From positions 1 through 64,000 of the forward strand of contig NZ_VCRA01000017.1 in NCBI RefSeq assembly GCF_005938385.1: a stretch of 64,000 nucleotides of DNA, given 5' to 3'. Below are positions 1 to 7,213 of this stretch, one piece after another. Numbering within the stretch: position 1 is the first letter of the stretch; the number at the start of each line of letters is the position of its first letter. A program made the position numbers and the translations under genes. Below the pieces are notes generated by a model. It was given only the letters and a program-made list of their open reading frames with translations, was not told the DNA's origin and did not search any database. The stretch comes from Paenibacillus mesophilus (lineage in GTDB: Bacteria > Bacillota > Bacilli > Paenibacillales > NBRC-103111).

Positions 1-60
1 GTAACCTCCTCGTTTTTCAAGGGGCTTCGCCACACATACCAACTGTTTGTCAAGTTCTAT
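1..60 (-). promoter_or_regulatory. Upstream region of a gene lying left of the window
   Basis: Read on the minus strand, the first bases end in a strong Shine-Dalgarno (AGGAGG, complement of 5-10). A minus-strand gene therefore probably starts just outside the left edge. A TTGACA-like hexamer lies further upstream, but no well-spaced -10 box was seen, so only the ribosome binding site is claimed. Confidence 0.4.
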
Positions 61-73
61 TTTTTATTTTCGT

Positions 74-113
74 GCAAAAAAAGAGCGGGCTATCTTTTCG
101 ATAACCTGCTCTT
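74..113 (-). terminator. Intrinsic terminator of the histidine kinase gene
   Basis: An inverted repeat at 81-113 (AAGAGC...GCTCTT with a short TTTTC loop) is followed on the minus strand by a run of seven Ts. It lies about 75 bp past the kinase stop codon, as expected for the end of the two-gene operon. Confidence 0.8.
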
Positions 114-186
114 GTTCTTAATTTTGGCTCTTCGCCTTAACTTAATGACATTGGACATCCGTCCCGCCTTTTTGCCATATTCCGAC

Positions 187-1941
187 TTACAAGACAAAGT
201 AAAACGACACCCCGCGCCCGGTGTTCATTACCCCGTACCGGCTTTCATGCAGCTCCAGAATAAGCTTGACGATGGCGAGCCCGAGCCCTGTCCCCCCTGT
301 CTTGCGGTTGCGGGATCGTTCCGTGCGATAAAACCGTTCCCATATATGATCGATCTGGTCGTCCGGTATAGGCTCCCCATCGTTCTCGATCGCAACGCGC
401 ACCCTGTCGTGCTCGCTATCGATCCGGACCGTGATCTCGCTGCCGGGAACGGCATGCCGGATCGCGTTCATCATAATATTGAACAGCACTTGCTCGATTT
501 TGACCGGATCTGCGATAACCGATTGCTCATTGGCCGTGACGGTGACGACCTTCAACTGTTTCACGTTCAAATGATGCGACAGCTTGTCGACGATATCCTC
601 CATCAGCTCGCTGACGGAAAACGTGGTTTTTTTCAGCTTGATCGACTTGGATTCCAGCTTCGTCAGCTCGAGCAAATCTTTGACCAGCTCTTCCATTTTT
701 TCGGTCTCGTCCAAAATGACTTCCATATAGCGTTCTCGCTTGCTTTCGCCCACGCCGTCCTTCAGCCCTTCGGCAAAGCCTCTGACGATGCTAAGCGGCG
801 TCTTCAGCTCGTGGGACACGTTGGATACGAACTCTTTCTGCATATGCTCGATTTGCCGCTTATTTTCCATGTCTTCCCGCAGCTGATCGTTGGCTTGCTG
901 CAGCTCCTTCAAGGTGAGATCGAGCGACTCGGACAAGCTGTTCAAGCTGTCGGACAAGCTGCCGATCTCATCGTTGCGGCGCATCGGCGATTTTGCCGAG
1001 AAGTCCAGCTTCGCCATGCGCAAGGCGACGCTGTTCAGCGACAAAATAGGCTTCGACACGATTCTCGAGAACACGAGCGACAGCAATAAGATCAGGGCGA
1101 ACCCGCCGATCCCGATATATACGTAGAATAGCTGCAGCGCATCGTAAGCTTCGCTGATTTGCTGAAGCGACGCGAAGGCGAATACGAGCTCGGTAAGACG
1201 CCCGTCTCTGATTACAGGCTGGATGGCGATGTAGCTGCGTACGCCGCTCCACGAATCCGCCCACTCTTCCTTCACCATATTTCCTTTTTGCAGCTCGGCG
1301 GCAAGCTCTTCCTTAAGCGGGAACCATTCCTCGAGCGCGAGCGAAAGCATCCCTTGCCGCATGTTCCACTGCTTCAGTCCGGGGAGCAGCAGCTCGGTAA
1401 TTTCTCCGCTTAACCGCGTTTTTGGAAAAGGAGTCTCAAGTCCTTCCGGACCGCGAATTTCTTTCACGCCGGCTTTCTTGATCATGACAGGGTACAGCCA
1501 GTCACGGAGCGTCTCGTCCTCGAAAAAGCCTTCGACTTCGACCCGGTCCCCCCGCTTCAGCTTGGCCGCCTGCAATTCGCGCCCTTTGGCGGACCCAAAC
1601 GGCGACAACGATATTTTGACCTCGTGCCCGTCCTCCTCGCGGATTACGATGCGAAACGGATTATCGTGCAATACTTTCCCTTGCGGCGTCAGTATCGCCA
1701 ATTGCGACTTGTTCCGGTTTATGAACAGCGCGATTTCGCGGGATATGCGGGTATCGTCGCCCTTCATCTGCTCGTACTGCTCCCCGAACGATTTCAGTTT
1801 TTTCTCCAGCGCACTCAGCTTATGATGCTCGTAGAACCGTTCGAAGAATAGCAGCTGGCCTAGGAGGACGATCGCATACAGCGCCAGAAAAAAAGTCGCC
1901 GTAATCGCGAACAGCTTTACGATAATGCCGCGCCTCTTCAT
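187..1941 (-). CDS. Membrane sensor histidine kinase
   Basis: Sensor kinase of a two-component system; it should autophosphorylate on a histidine and pass the phosphate to the regulator encoded just upstream. The 584-residue protein has a transmembrane helix at about 9-33, a roughly 235-residue extracytoplasmic region, a second helix at about 271-293, a HAMP segment, and a HisKA box with the phospho-acceptor His377 in NVSHELKTPLS. The C-terminal HATPase domain shows the N box (NAIRHA) and a GGTGLGLAI glycine-rich box. The start overlaps the regulator's stop by 4 bp (ATGA), indicating translational coupling. The sensed signal cannot be read from the sequence; the extracytoplasmic region was not recognised. 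Confidence 0.93.
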   Translation of the reverse strand: MKRRGIIVKLFAITATFFLALYAIVLLGQLLFFERFYEHHKLSALEKKLKSFGEQYEQMKGDDTRISREIALFINRNKSQLAILTPQGKVLHDNPFRIVIREEDGHEVKISLSPFGSAKGRELQAAKLKRGDRVEVEGFFEDETLRDWLYPVMIKKAGVKEIRGPEGLETPFPKTRLSGEITELLLPGLKQWNMRQGMLSLALEEWFPLKEELAAELQKGNMVKEEWADSWSGVRSYIAIQPVIRDGRLTELVFAFASLQQISEAYDALQLFYVYIGIGGFALILLLSLVFSRIVSKPILSLNSVALRMAKLDFSAKSPMRRNDEIGSLSDSLNSLSESLDLTLKELQQANDQLREDMENKRQIEHMQKEFVSNVSHELKTPLSIVRGFAEGLKDGVGESKRERYMEVILDETEKMEELVKDLLELTKLESKSIKLKKTTFSVSELMEDIVDKLSHHLNVKQLKVVTVTANEQSVIADPVKIEQVLFNIMMNAIRHAVPGSEITVRIDSEHDRVRVAIENDGEPIPDDQIDHIWERFYRTERSRNRKTGGTGLGLAIVKLILELHESRYGVMNTGRGVSFYFVL

Positions 1942-2618
1942 CGGTCTTCCTCGAATTTATAGCCGGCGCGGATGACCGTGCGAATATGGCGGGCTTCGTC
2001 ACCGAGCTTGCCGCGCAATTTTTTGATATGCGTATCGACAACCCTCAAATCTCCGAAGTAATCGAAGCCCCACACGTGATCCAGTATCGTTTCCCTCGAC
2101 AGCACGATACCGTCATTTCGGTGCAAGTAGAGCAGCAGCTCATATTCCTTCGGCGACAGGTCAATCCCGTTACCGTCTATGTCCACCCGGCGAGCGCGCT
2201 TGTTAATGACGACCCGTCCGAATCGGACATAGTGATCGTCTTTGCCGATCGTGCCCTCGACCCGTTTGATAAGCGTCTTCGCCCGGGCGATCAGCAGTCT
2301 CGGGCTGAACGGCTTCGTGACGTAATCGTCGGCGCCGAGCTCGAACCCCATCAGCTTGTCATCGTCCTCGGACTTGGCCGTCAGCAAGATGATCGGTACG
2401 TCGGATTTCGCGCGTATGCGCGTGCAGACGGTCCAGCCGTCCAGTTCCGGCAGAAGAATATCCAGTATGACGAGATCGGGCTTCATCGTTTCCAGCATAT
2501 CCAGCGCCTGCTTGCCGTTCTCCGCTTCGTATACGTTCCACTGCTCCCGCTCGCAGTAGTCCGCCACAATTTCGCGGATCCGGCTCTCGTCTTCAATGAG
2601 CAGGATGTTTCGCTTCAT
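1938..2618 (-). CDS. OmpR/PhoB-family response regulator
   Basis: DNA-binding partner of the kinase encoded immediately downstream. The 226-residue protein has an N-terminal receiver domain with the acidic pair in IEDE, phospho-acceptor Asp53 (LVILDILLPELDG), and the conserved Lys102 in TKPFSP. A C-terminal winged helix of OmpR/PhoB type contains LSPKEYELLLYLHRN and a VVDTHIKKLRGKLG recognition region. Length and domain order are normal for the family. Start supported by a GGGGTG-type ribosome binding site. The gene is divergent from the AI-2E-type gene at 2810, with about 190 bp between them for promoters. Target genes are unknown. Confidence 0.93.
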   Translation of the reverse strand: MKRNILLIEDESRIREIVADYCEREQWNVYEAENGKQALDMLETMKPDLVILDILLPELDGWTVCTRIRAKSDVPIILLTAKSEDDDKLMGFELGADDYVTKPFSPRLLIARAKTLIKRVEGTIGKDDHYVRFGRVVINKRARRVDIDGNGIDLSPKEYELLLYLHRNDGIVLSRETILDHVWGFDYFGDLRVVDTHIKKLRGKLGDEARHIRTVIRAGYKFEEDR

Positions 2619-2809
2619 TTCTCTGCACCCCGATTCCCGGTATTTCTACTCGTTGATCGAGCGTCGAAGCTCCAGCTCCAGTATAACCGATGTTTGTGTT
2701 TTTTGTATGTCCTGAGCGGAAATCGGGTCTAAAGAACACATGAAATACACACCTTTCTGCTAAAATGAGGGCACTCCAATGACGCGTCCCCGGTAGAAAG
2801 GATGTTTCC

Positions 2810-3847
2810 ATGAACTTCATCATCACCTTCCTGCAAAAAAAAGATGTGCGGCGCTTCGCCATACTCGGCCTGTTTTGCCTGCTGCTCGTGCTGCTTCGCA
2901 GTATGCTCAACGTCATTTTATTGACCTTCCTGCTCACCTTCCTGATGGACAAACTGTGTTTCCATACATCCCGATTAATGAACAAGATCGTCCCGGTAAA
3001 TTCCAAGGTGATTTTATCGTTGCAATATTTCATCCTTACGGCTCTGCTGATCGCAGGGGGCTTCAAGCTCTTTCCGGCGATGATTAACCAGACCGGCCAG
3101 CTGATCGATCTCGTCAAGCGTGTCAACACCCTGCCGCAGGAGAACGAATTGGCGGGTTATCTCGTTTCGTTTCTGAACTCGATCGATATTCAAGGTACGG
3201 TAAAGCACGGACTCGAATTTGTAATGAAGGTAAGCAACTGGGGCTTTCATTTGTTTCTCGCCTTGCTGCTGAGCTTCTTCCTGTTGCTCGGCAAAGAAAA
3301 CGTAGTCCGTTTTACGAGGCAGTTCCGCACGAGCAAACTGGCCTGGCTGTTTAACGAGGTGGAATTTTTCGGCCGAAAGTTCATTCTCACCTTCGGCAAA
3401 GTGATCGAAACCCAGCTGCTCATCGCTTTTATCAATTGTGTTGCAACGACGCTGGCGTTATGGCTCATGGGCTTTCCGAACTTGTTCGTATTGGCGCTGC
3501 TTATTTTCGTGCTCGGGCTTGTACCGGTCGCGGGCGTGTTCCTGTCCCTTATTCCGCTATGCGCAATCGCCTACAGCATCGGCGGCATCCTGTATATCGT
3601 CTATCTGCTCGTCATCATTACGGTCGTTCACGCCGTGGAAGCCTATGTGCTCAACCCGCGTTTGATGGCGTCCAAGACGAAATTGCCGATGTTCTACACA
3701 TTCGTCGTACTGCTGTTCTCGGAGCACTTCTTCGGCGTCTGGGGGCTGATCGTCGGAATTCCGACCTTCGTCTTCCTGCTCGACATTCTGGACGTTCAAG
3801 CGATCGGAAAACCGATTGCCCGTCAAGCGGAGCCGTCGGACAAGTAG
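2810..3847 (+). CDS. AI-2E family (PerM-type) membrane transporter
   Basis: Polytopic membrane protein of the AI-2E transporter superfamily, known members of which export small molecules or ions; the substrate cannot be deduced. At 345 residues it is of normal length. Hydrophobic segments occur near residues 13-45, 63-80, 145-165 and in a dense C-terminal half. The family's typical C-terminal features are visible: the helix pair around GLVPVAGVFLSLIPL and the final FGVWGLIVGIPTFVFLLDIL (20 residues) segment. Start chosen from the AAAGGA Shine-Dalgarno 7 bp upstream of the ATG. The DedA gene follows 54 bp downstream on the same strand, so the two may be co-transcribed. Confidence 0.88.
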   Translation: MNFIITFLQKKDVRRFAILGLFCLLLVLLRSMLNVILLTFLLTFLMDKLCFHTSRLMNKIVPVNSKVILSLQYFILTALLIAGGFKLFPAMINQTGQLIDLVKRVNTLPQENELAGYLVSFLNSIDIQGTVKHGLEFVMKVSNWGFHLFLALLLSFFLLLGKENVVRFTRQFRTSKLAWLFNEVEFFGRKFILTFGKVIETQLLIAFINCVATTLALWLMGFPNLFVLALLIFVLGLVPVAGVFLSLIPLCAIAYSIGGILYIVYLLVIITVVHAVEAYVLNPRLMASKTKLPMFYTFVVLLFSEHFFGVWGLIVGIPTFVFLLDILDVQAIGKPIARQAEPSDK

Positions 3848-3901
3848 CGTTTGAACCTGCAAAACGGATCCGGTTGAAAGCATACATGTTGGAGTGAAGT
3901 C

Positions 3902-4399
3902 ATGAGTTTTGTCCAAGAAATGATTGCCCAATACGGATATACCGCGCTGTATGTTTTGCTGGCCCTTGGCATCGTAGGCATACCGATTCCGGATGAGCTG
4001 CTGATGACGTTCGTCGGCTACTTGACGTCCTTGGACCTGCTCGATTACCCGATTGCCTTGACGGTCAGCTTTATGGGGGCTATGACCGGAATGACGTGCA
4101 GCTACTGGGCGGGAAGGCACTTCGGCAAGCCGCTGCTGTGGAAATACGGCAAATGGGTCAAGCTGACGCCAAAGCGTCTCGGCAAAGCCGAGAAATGGTT
4201 TAACCGTTACGGACTATGGACCGTAAGCTTCGGTTATTTCATCCCGGGCATTCGGCATTTGATTTGCTACTTGTCCGGCGTCAGCGGAATGAACCAACGC
4301 AAATATTTATTATACGCCGGATTCGGCGCTCTTTTCTGGTGCTTGTGCTTTATTACGCTCGGTTATTTCGTAGGCTCGCAATTCGATTTCTCCGACTGA
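3902..4399 (+). CDS. DedA-family membrane protein
   Basis: Integral membrane protein of the DedA/SNARE-associated family; members are linked to undecaprenyl-phosphate or phospholipid flipping and membrane homeostasis. The 165-residue protein is slightly short for the family but has the hallmark re-entrant region near the N-terminus (GIPIPDELLMTFVGYL) and a conserved central part with WAGRHFGK, GLWTVSFGYFIPGIRHL and YLSGVSGMN, including the arginine-containing G-x-R-x-x motif. The ATG is preceded by GGAGTGA at proper spacing. It follows the AI-2E gene closely. No obvious terminator was found on the plus strand; the hairpin downstream serves the opposite strand. Confidence 0.9.
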   Translation: MSFVQEMIAQYGYTALYVLLALGIVGIPIPDELLMTFVGYLTSLDLLDYPIALTVSFMGAMTGMTCSYWAGRHFGKPLLWKYGKWVKLTPKRLGKAEKWFNRYGLWTVSFGYFIPGIRHLICYLSGVSGMNQRKYLLYAGFGALFWCLCFITLGYFVGSQFDFSD

Positions 4400-4423
4400 A
4401 GCGCTTAACGACCTGCGGCAACG

Positions 4424-4448
4424 AAAAAAGCCACTCTCACGAGTGACT
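4424..4448 (-). terminator. Terminator of the 32-residue membrane peptide gene
   Basis: Hairpin AGTCACTC-GTGA-GAGTGGCT (complement of 4429-4448) followed by six Ts on the minus strand. It overlaps the last codons of the small ORF ending at 4437, a compact arrangement common for very small genes. Confidence 0.75.
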
Positions 4449-4535
4449 CCACAGCCAAGCAAGCAAGGCCCAAACCGGTGCTACGAGCATGACTGCAAAC
4501 AGTAAACCTCTAACGGCCGAGCCGTTCCGTTCCAT
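4437..4535 (-). CDS. Very small membrane protein (32 residues)
   Basis: A 32-codon frame begins with ATG preceded by AGAGGTGAT, a good Shine-Dalgarno at 5 bp spacing, and ends inside an intrinsic terminator. The product has a short charged start (MERNGSAVRG) and then one hydrophobic helix rich in L, V, A and W (LLFAVMLVAPVWALLAW), ending WSHS. This layout (strong ribosome site, single helix, own terminator) suggests a genuine small membrane protein. It is convergent with the DedA gene at 3902-4399. No function is assigned; homologs would need a small-protein search. Confidence 0.6.
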   Translation of the reverse strand: MERNGSAVRGLLFAVMLVAPVWALLAWLWSHS

Positions 4536-4716
4536 ATCGCATCACCTCTGTATCCGGGTGATACCAGTATATGCGCACCGCCGATCGAACATGATAAGCA
4601 ATTCCCCTCGCGGGCAAGCCTAATATTGGGCATAAGCAAGCATCACGAGCGCCCAGACGGCATATGCTGTTGGTACTTACAGGTAGGATTGAACCATGTA
4701 GCGCAGGAGGTTGACA

Positions 4717-4914
4717 ATGCTGAGACTACTGTATGAATACATCTACGTAAACATGTGGCTGCTCATGTTTCTTGCATTCATGTGGGCAAACGACGGTTAT
4801 ATCTCGTTTCTCGAAAGCTGTCTGCTTATTGTCGTCTCGATCACCGGAATTGTCATCACGGCCAAAAAGCAGCTGCGCCACCCCGAGCACCGCAGGTTCC
4901 GGGACTTGCATTGA
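4717..4914 (+). CDS. Small two-helix membrane protein (65 residues)
   Basis: Unrecognised protein of 65 residues. The start is set at ATG 4717, six bases after GCAGGAGG; an in-frame TTG six bases earlier would leave no spacing. Two hydrophobic stretches are visible, about residues 13-27 (MWLLMFLAFMWA) and 35-50 (CLLIVVSITGIVIT), followed by a basic tail (KKQLRHPEHRRFRD), which fits a small membrane protein with a cytoplasmic C-terminus. A bidirectional terminator follows at 4935-4961. The 180 bp upstream hold no other gene that could be supported. Function unknown. Confidence 0.65.
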   Translation: MLRLLYEYIYVNMWLLMFLAFMWANDGYISFLESCLLIVVSITGIVITAKKQLRHPEHRRFRDLH

Positions 4915-4934
4915 CGTTCGTCGCATGAACGGAC

Positions 4935-4961
4935 AAAAACCCCGGATCTCCGGGGCTTTTT
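4935..4961. terminator. Bidirectional intrinsic terminator
   Basis: Perfect hairpin CCCCGGA-TC-TCCGGGG flanked by five As on the left and five Ts on the right. It sits between the convergent genes ending at 4914 (plus) and 4970 (minus) and can terminate both. Confidence 0.85.
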
Positions 4962-4969
4962 CGTTATGA

Positions 4970-5374
4970 TCAAGTACGGAGCAAATATACAAGCAGCCCG
5001 TACACCATTTCCAGTTCCTTCTGGGTAATCCCCATTGCTTCCGCCTGTTCCTTGTAGGTGGCGTTCGGCATATCCGAAAGAATAGCCGCTAGCTTCGTTA
5101 CCGCACCGTACGAAGTGCGTTCCAAGTCGGAATGTATCATTTTATACGAATTCGAACCGATCTTCTCGACCAGCCCGAGTCCGATCAGCTTGTCGATCCT
5201 TCCTTTGGCTGCATCGACGGAAGTATGTAATACTGTCGCCATTTCTTTCACGGATAAAGTACTGATCCCATCCTGATTTTGTTTGGCCCTCAGCAAAAAA
5301 ATCAAGTCTTGGGCTTGCTCCGCAAATTGATTCAACTTTCCCGATATGTTTTCCGTTGCGATCATCCGACTCAC
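4970..5374 (-). CDS. Winged-helix DNA-binding protein, unassigned family
   Basis: A 134-residue protein with a likely winged-helix fold: TLSVKEMATVLHTSVDAAKG followed by RIDKLIGLGLVEKIGSNSYK reads as recognition helix plus wing. A C-terminal segment (YKEQAEAMGITQKELEMVYG) resembles a second helix-turn-helix. This pattern suggests a small MarR/ArsR-like transcriptional regulator, but no named family could be assigned. The start is taken as GTG, four bases after GGAG; the in-frame ATG three codons later is possible. It lies 51 bp downstream of the SOS-controlled YolD-like gene on the same strand and may be read from that promoter. Confidence 0.65.
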   Translation of the reverse strand: MSRMIATENISGKLNQFAEQAQDLIFLLRAKQNQDGISTLSVKEMATVLHTSVDAAKGRIDKLIGLGLVEKIGSNSYKMIHSDLERTSYGAVTKLAAILSDMPNATYKEQAEAMGITQKELEMVYGLLVYLLRT

Positions 5375-5425
5375 TCTGCTCCACTATATTTTTGCTTTAA
5401 GCATACCATATCGGGGTATCTTCGT

Positions 5426-5674
5426 TCAATCGAGCACCAATTCGATGCCTGCGACGTCCGGGAAGTCGACCCAACAATATTCTTCGGCGTTCTCGATCTT
5501 GATTCGCTTCCGTTCCTTGTCCAGCTTCGTTATCCGGCCTTGGATCGTCTGGTGCTCCGAATCGCCCCGCACCGTAACGATGGCCACCTTCTCCGTAAAC
5601 ATGGCGACGGCCAATGAACGTATATTTTCTTCATACTGCCGGTCGGCCGTACTATCGATTGCGAATTTATTCAT
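5426..5674 (-). CDS. YolD-like family protein
   Basis: Small cytoplasmic protein (82 residues) of the YolD-like family. In Bacillus such genes usually accompany a Y-family DNA polymerase (yqjX-yqjW, yolD-uvrX) and are SOS-inducible. The family core is seen in VTVRGDSEHQTIQGRITKLD, followed by KERKRIKIENAEEYCWVDF. The start at 5674 follows GGAGGG by nine bases; a much longer upstream frame lacks a ribosome site. A canonical promoter and a LexA-type palindrome lie directly upstream. Unlike the Bacillus pairs, no polymerase gene is adjacent; the next gene on this strand is the winged-helix protein. The SOS link is inferred from the operator and from family precedent. Confidence 0.8.
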   Translation of the reverse strand: MNKFAIDSTADRQYEENIRSLAVAMFTEKVAIVTVRGDSEHQTIQGRITKLDKERKRIKIENAEEYCWVDFPDVAGIELVLD

Positions 5675-5690
5675 AAGAACAACCCTCCAA

Positions 5691-5740
5691 ATAAGAACGT
5701 TTGTTCTTATATTATACGTAACACCTGCCGGATACGTCAA
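5691..5740 (-). promoter_or_regulatory. SOS (LexA) box and promoter of the YolD-like gene
   Basis: On the minus strand TTGACG (5735-5740) and TATAAT (5711-5716) are separated by 18 bp. Immediately downstream, at 5691-5710, lies an inverted repeat with 8-bp arms, ATAAGAAC-N4-GTTCTTAT. Its GAAC-N4-GTTC core matches the Firmicute LexA/DinR box. Operator placement over the transcription start fits repression by LexA. Confidence 0.82.
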
Positions 5741-5840
5741 CTCCGGATAAAGCACAAAAAACATTCCCCCCGGATTTGAATAGTACCGGGCCATTCCGGT
5801 GAATCTAGTCATTAGCGACTAAACGGAATGGGGAGTTCAC

Positions 5841-6023
5841 ATGACCACACGAGACGAGTATACGTACACCGACTTTCACGATAATCCGTCCCTCATCAGC
5901 GAAATCGTACGCCTGGAAGAACGATTGCAGCGGGAAACCGGACAGGACGTAACTTTAATCGCTTATTCGCCGGCCGACGCTTCCCCCGGCACTGGAACGT
6001 GCAGAGCCGGATTGAACGACTGA
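5841..6023 (+). CDS. Small hypothetical protein (60 residues)
   Basis: Unrecognised 60-residue hydrophilic protein. The ATG follows a GGGGAG site at six bases, and the sequence begins MTTRDEYTYTDFHDNPSLIS, then a probable amphipathic helix EIVRLEERLQRETGQDVTLI. No signal peptide or membrane segment. The C-terminal fifteen residues are rich in small residues and overlap a possible minus-strand frame. A long inverted repeat (AAACGCCAG at 6034-6042 pairing with 6071-6079), followed by a T-rich stretch, could serve as its terminator. It stands alone between the YolD-like gene (divergent) and the SLH protein gene. Confidence 0.55.
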   Translation: MTTRDEYTYTDFHDNPSLISEIVRLEERLQRETGQDVTLIAYSPADASPGTGTCRAGLND

Positions 6024-6094
6024 TTCATGAGTAAAACGCCAGTCTGCCGGACATTCAGCGTCCGATAGCGCTGGCGTTTGTGCTTTTGCGCCAT
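5963..6094 (-). CDS. Possible small basic peptide (43 residues)
   Basis: A 43-codon frame has a strong GAGGTG site six bases before its ATG and a very basic start (MAQKHKRQRYRTLNVRQTG). Against it, its 3' part runs through a long inverted repeat that could be the terminator of the plus-strand gene, and it overlaps that gene's end. Listed because of the ribosome site; it may be an accident of the hairpin. Confidence 0.3.
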   Translation of the reverse strand: MAQKHKRQRYRTLNVRQTGVLLMNQSFNPALHVPVPGEASAGE

Positions 6095-6235
6095 GCATAT
6101 CACCTCAGATCGTAGTATGCACTTCGACCGCCGCAAAAAAATGACGGAGACATGCAACTTTTTCCTAGCCGGCATCGTTTGTAAGGTTGGAACGATCGAT
6201 CGCATTCCTAATCCCAATGAGGCGGGTGATACTTA

Positions 6236-7147
6236 ATGAAGAAACGTTTAACAATAGCGACAGCGGCCCTATTGGCGCTGCTCCTGATGCTCGGAGGAAC
6301 GGTATATGCTTTCTCCGACACGCAAGGCGATCCTAACGAGGCGCAAATCGCCGCTCTGCAGAGAGAGGGCGTCGTGAATGGGGTAACGGAACAACTTTTC
6401 GCACCGAAAGGCAAAGTGACGATGGCTCAGGCAGTAGTCATGCTTGTCAAGGCATTCGATTTGAATATCGCGCATATCCAATTCATTAAAGAGCCCAAGG
6501 CCAGCGACATCTTTACGAAAATACCCGACGACGCGTGGTATGCTCAGGCTTTCCTCTATGCTTCTTTAAACGGAGTACCGATTCCGAAAGATGCGGATCC
6601 GATGCAAAACTTGACCAAAGAGCAGTACGCCGATCTGTTATTCCACGCTTTAACGGCTAAAGGCGATTACGCTTTCGTCAAAATGTACGTCGTCATGAAG
6701 GACGAGAAGGACGTAACTAAAGCGTATATGAACAGCATTCAGCATTTGCTGCTCGGCAAAATGACCGAGCTCGATAACGGATATTTTTATCCGAAGAATG
6801 AAATCACCCGCAGCGAAGCGGCCCGAATGCTGCATGCGGCCATCCAATTTTCCAAGGAGCATACTCCTTTGCCGAAGCAGCCTCCGATACAAGCGGATAT
6901 TAAGCTGAACGTGACGAAAGTTAACGAAGAAGTGAACAAAGTGACGCTTGTCTGGGGCGAGAAGCCGAACCCAGGGTACCGGATCACCGTAACGGCCATC
7001 GAATTTAGAGAAGACGGCAACGCCGTGATCTCTTATGCCTTGCATGAGCCGGAGCCCGGCAAGTTTTACCCTCAGGTCATTACCGAAGCGAAGGTGGATA
7101 CGTTCGTCGCCTCTTCTTATACGCCGGTGCTGAATAATCCGAAATGA
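6236..7147 (+). CDS. Exported SLH-domain protein with PrcB-like C-terminus
   Basis: Secreted, probably cell-wall-bound protein of 303 residues. A signal peptide (MKKRLTIATAALLALLLMLG, cleavage near VYAFS) is followed by S-layer-homology-like motifs: GVVNGVTEQLFAPKGKVTMA, then a PDDAWYAQAFLYASLNG segment and YFYPKNEITRSEAARMLHAA. SLH motifs bind pyruvylated wall polymers. The C-terminal 90 residues (NPGYRITVTAIEFREDG, then LHEPEPGKFYPQVITEA) match the PrcB C-terminal type of domain, found with protease-complex proteins. The combination suggests a wall-anchored protease modulator, which is inference. The start is preceded by a GGCGGGTGAT-type site. A strong bidirectional terminator follows. Confidence 0.82.
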   Translation: MKKRLTIATAALLALLLMLGGTVYAFSDTQGDPNEAQIAALQREGVVNGVTEQLFAPKGKVTMAQAVVMLVKAFDLNIAHIQFIKEPKASDIFTKIPDDAWYAQAFLYASLNGVPIPKDADPMQNLTKEQYADLLFHALTAKGDYAFVKMYVVMKDEKDVTKAYMNSIQHLLLGKMTELDNGYFYPKNEITRSEAARMLHAAIQFSKEHTPLPKQPPIQADIKLNVTKVNEEVNKVTLVWGEKPNPGYRITVTAIEFREDGNAVISYALHEPEPGKFYPQVITEAKVDTFVASSYTPVLNNPK

Positions 7148-7161
7148 CTCGCATGCACAAG

Positions 7162-7200
7162 AAAAAGGACTCCCGGTTTCATGCCGGAGGTCCTTTTTTT
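7162..7200. terminator. Bidirectional intrinsic terminator
   Basis: Hairpin AGGAC(T)CCCGG...CCGGAGGTCCT with As on the left and seven Ts on the right. It separates the convergent SLH gene (ends 7147) and anti-sigma gene (ends 7214). Confidence 0.85.
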
Positions 7201-7213
7201 CGCATTCGCTTCG

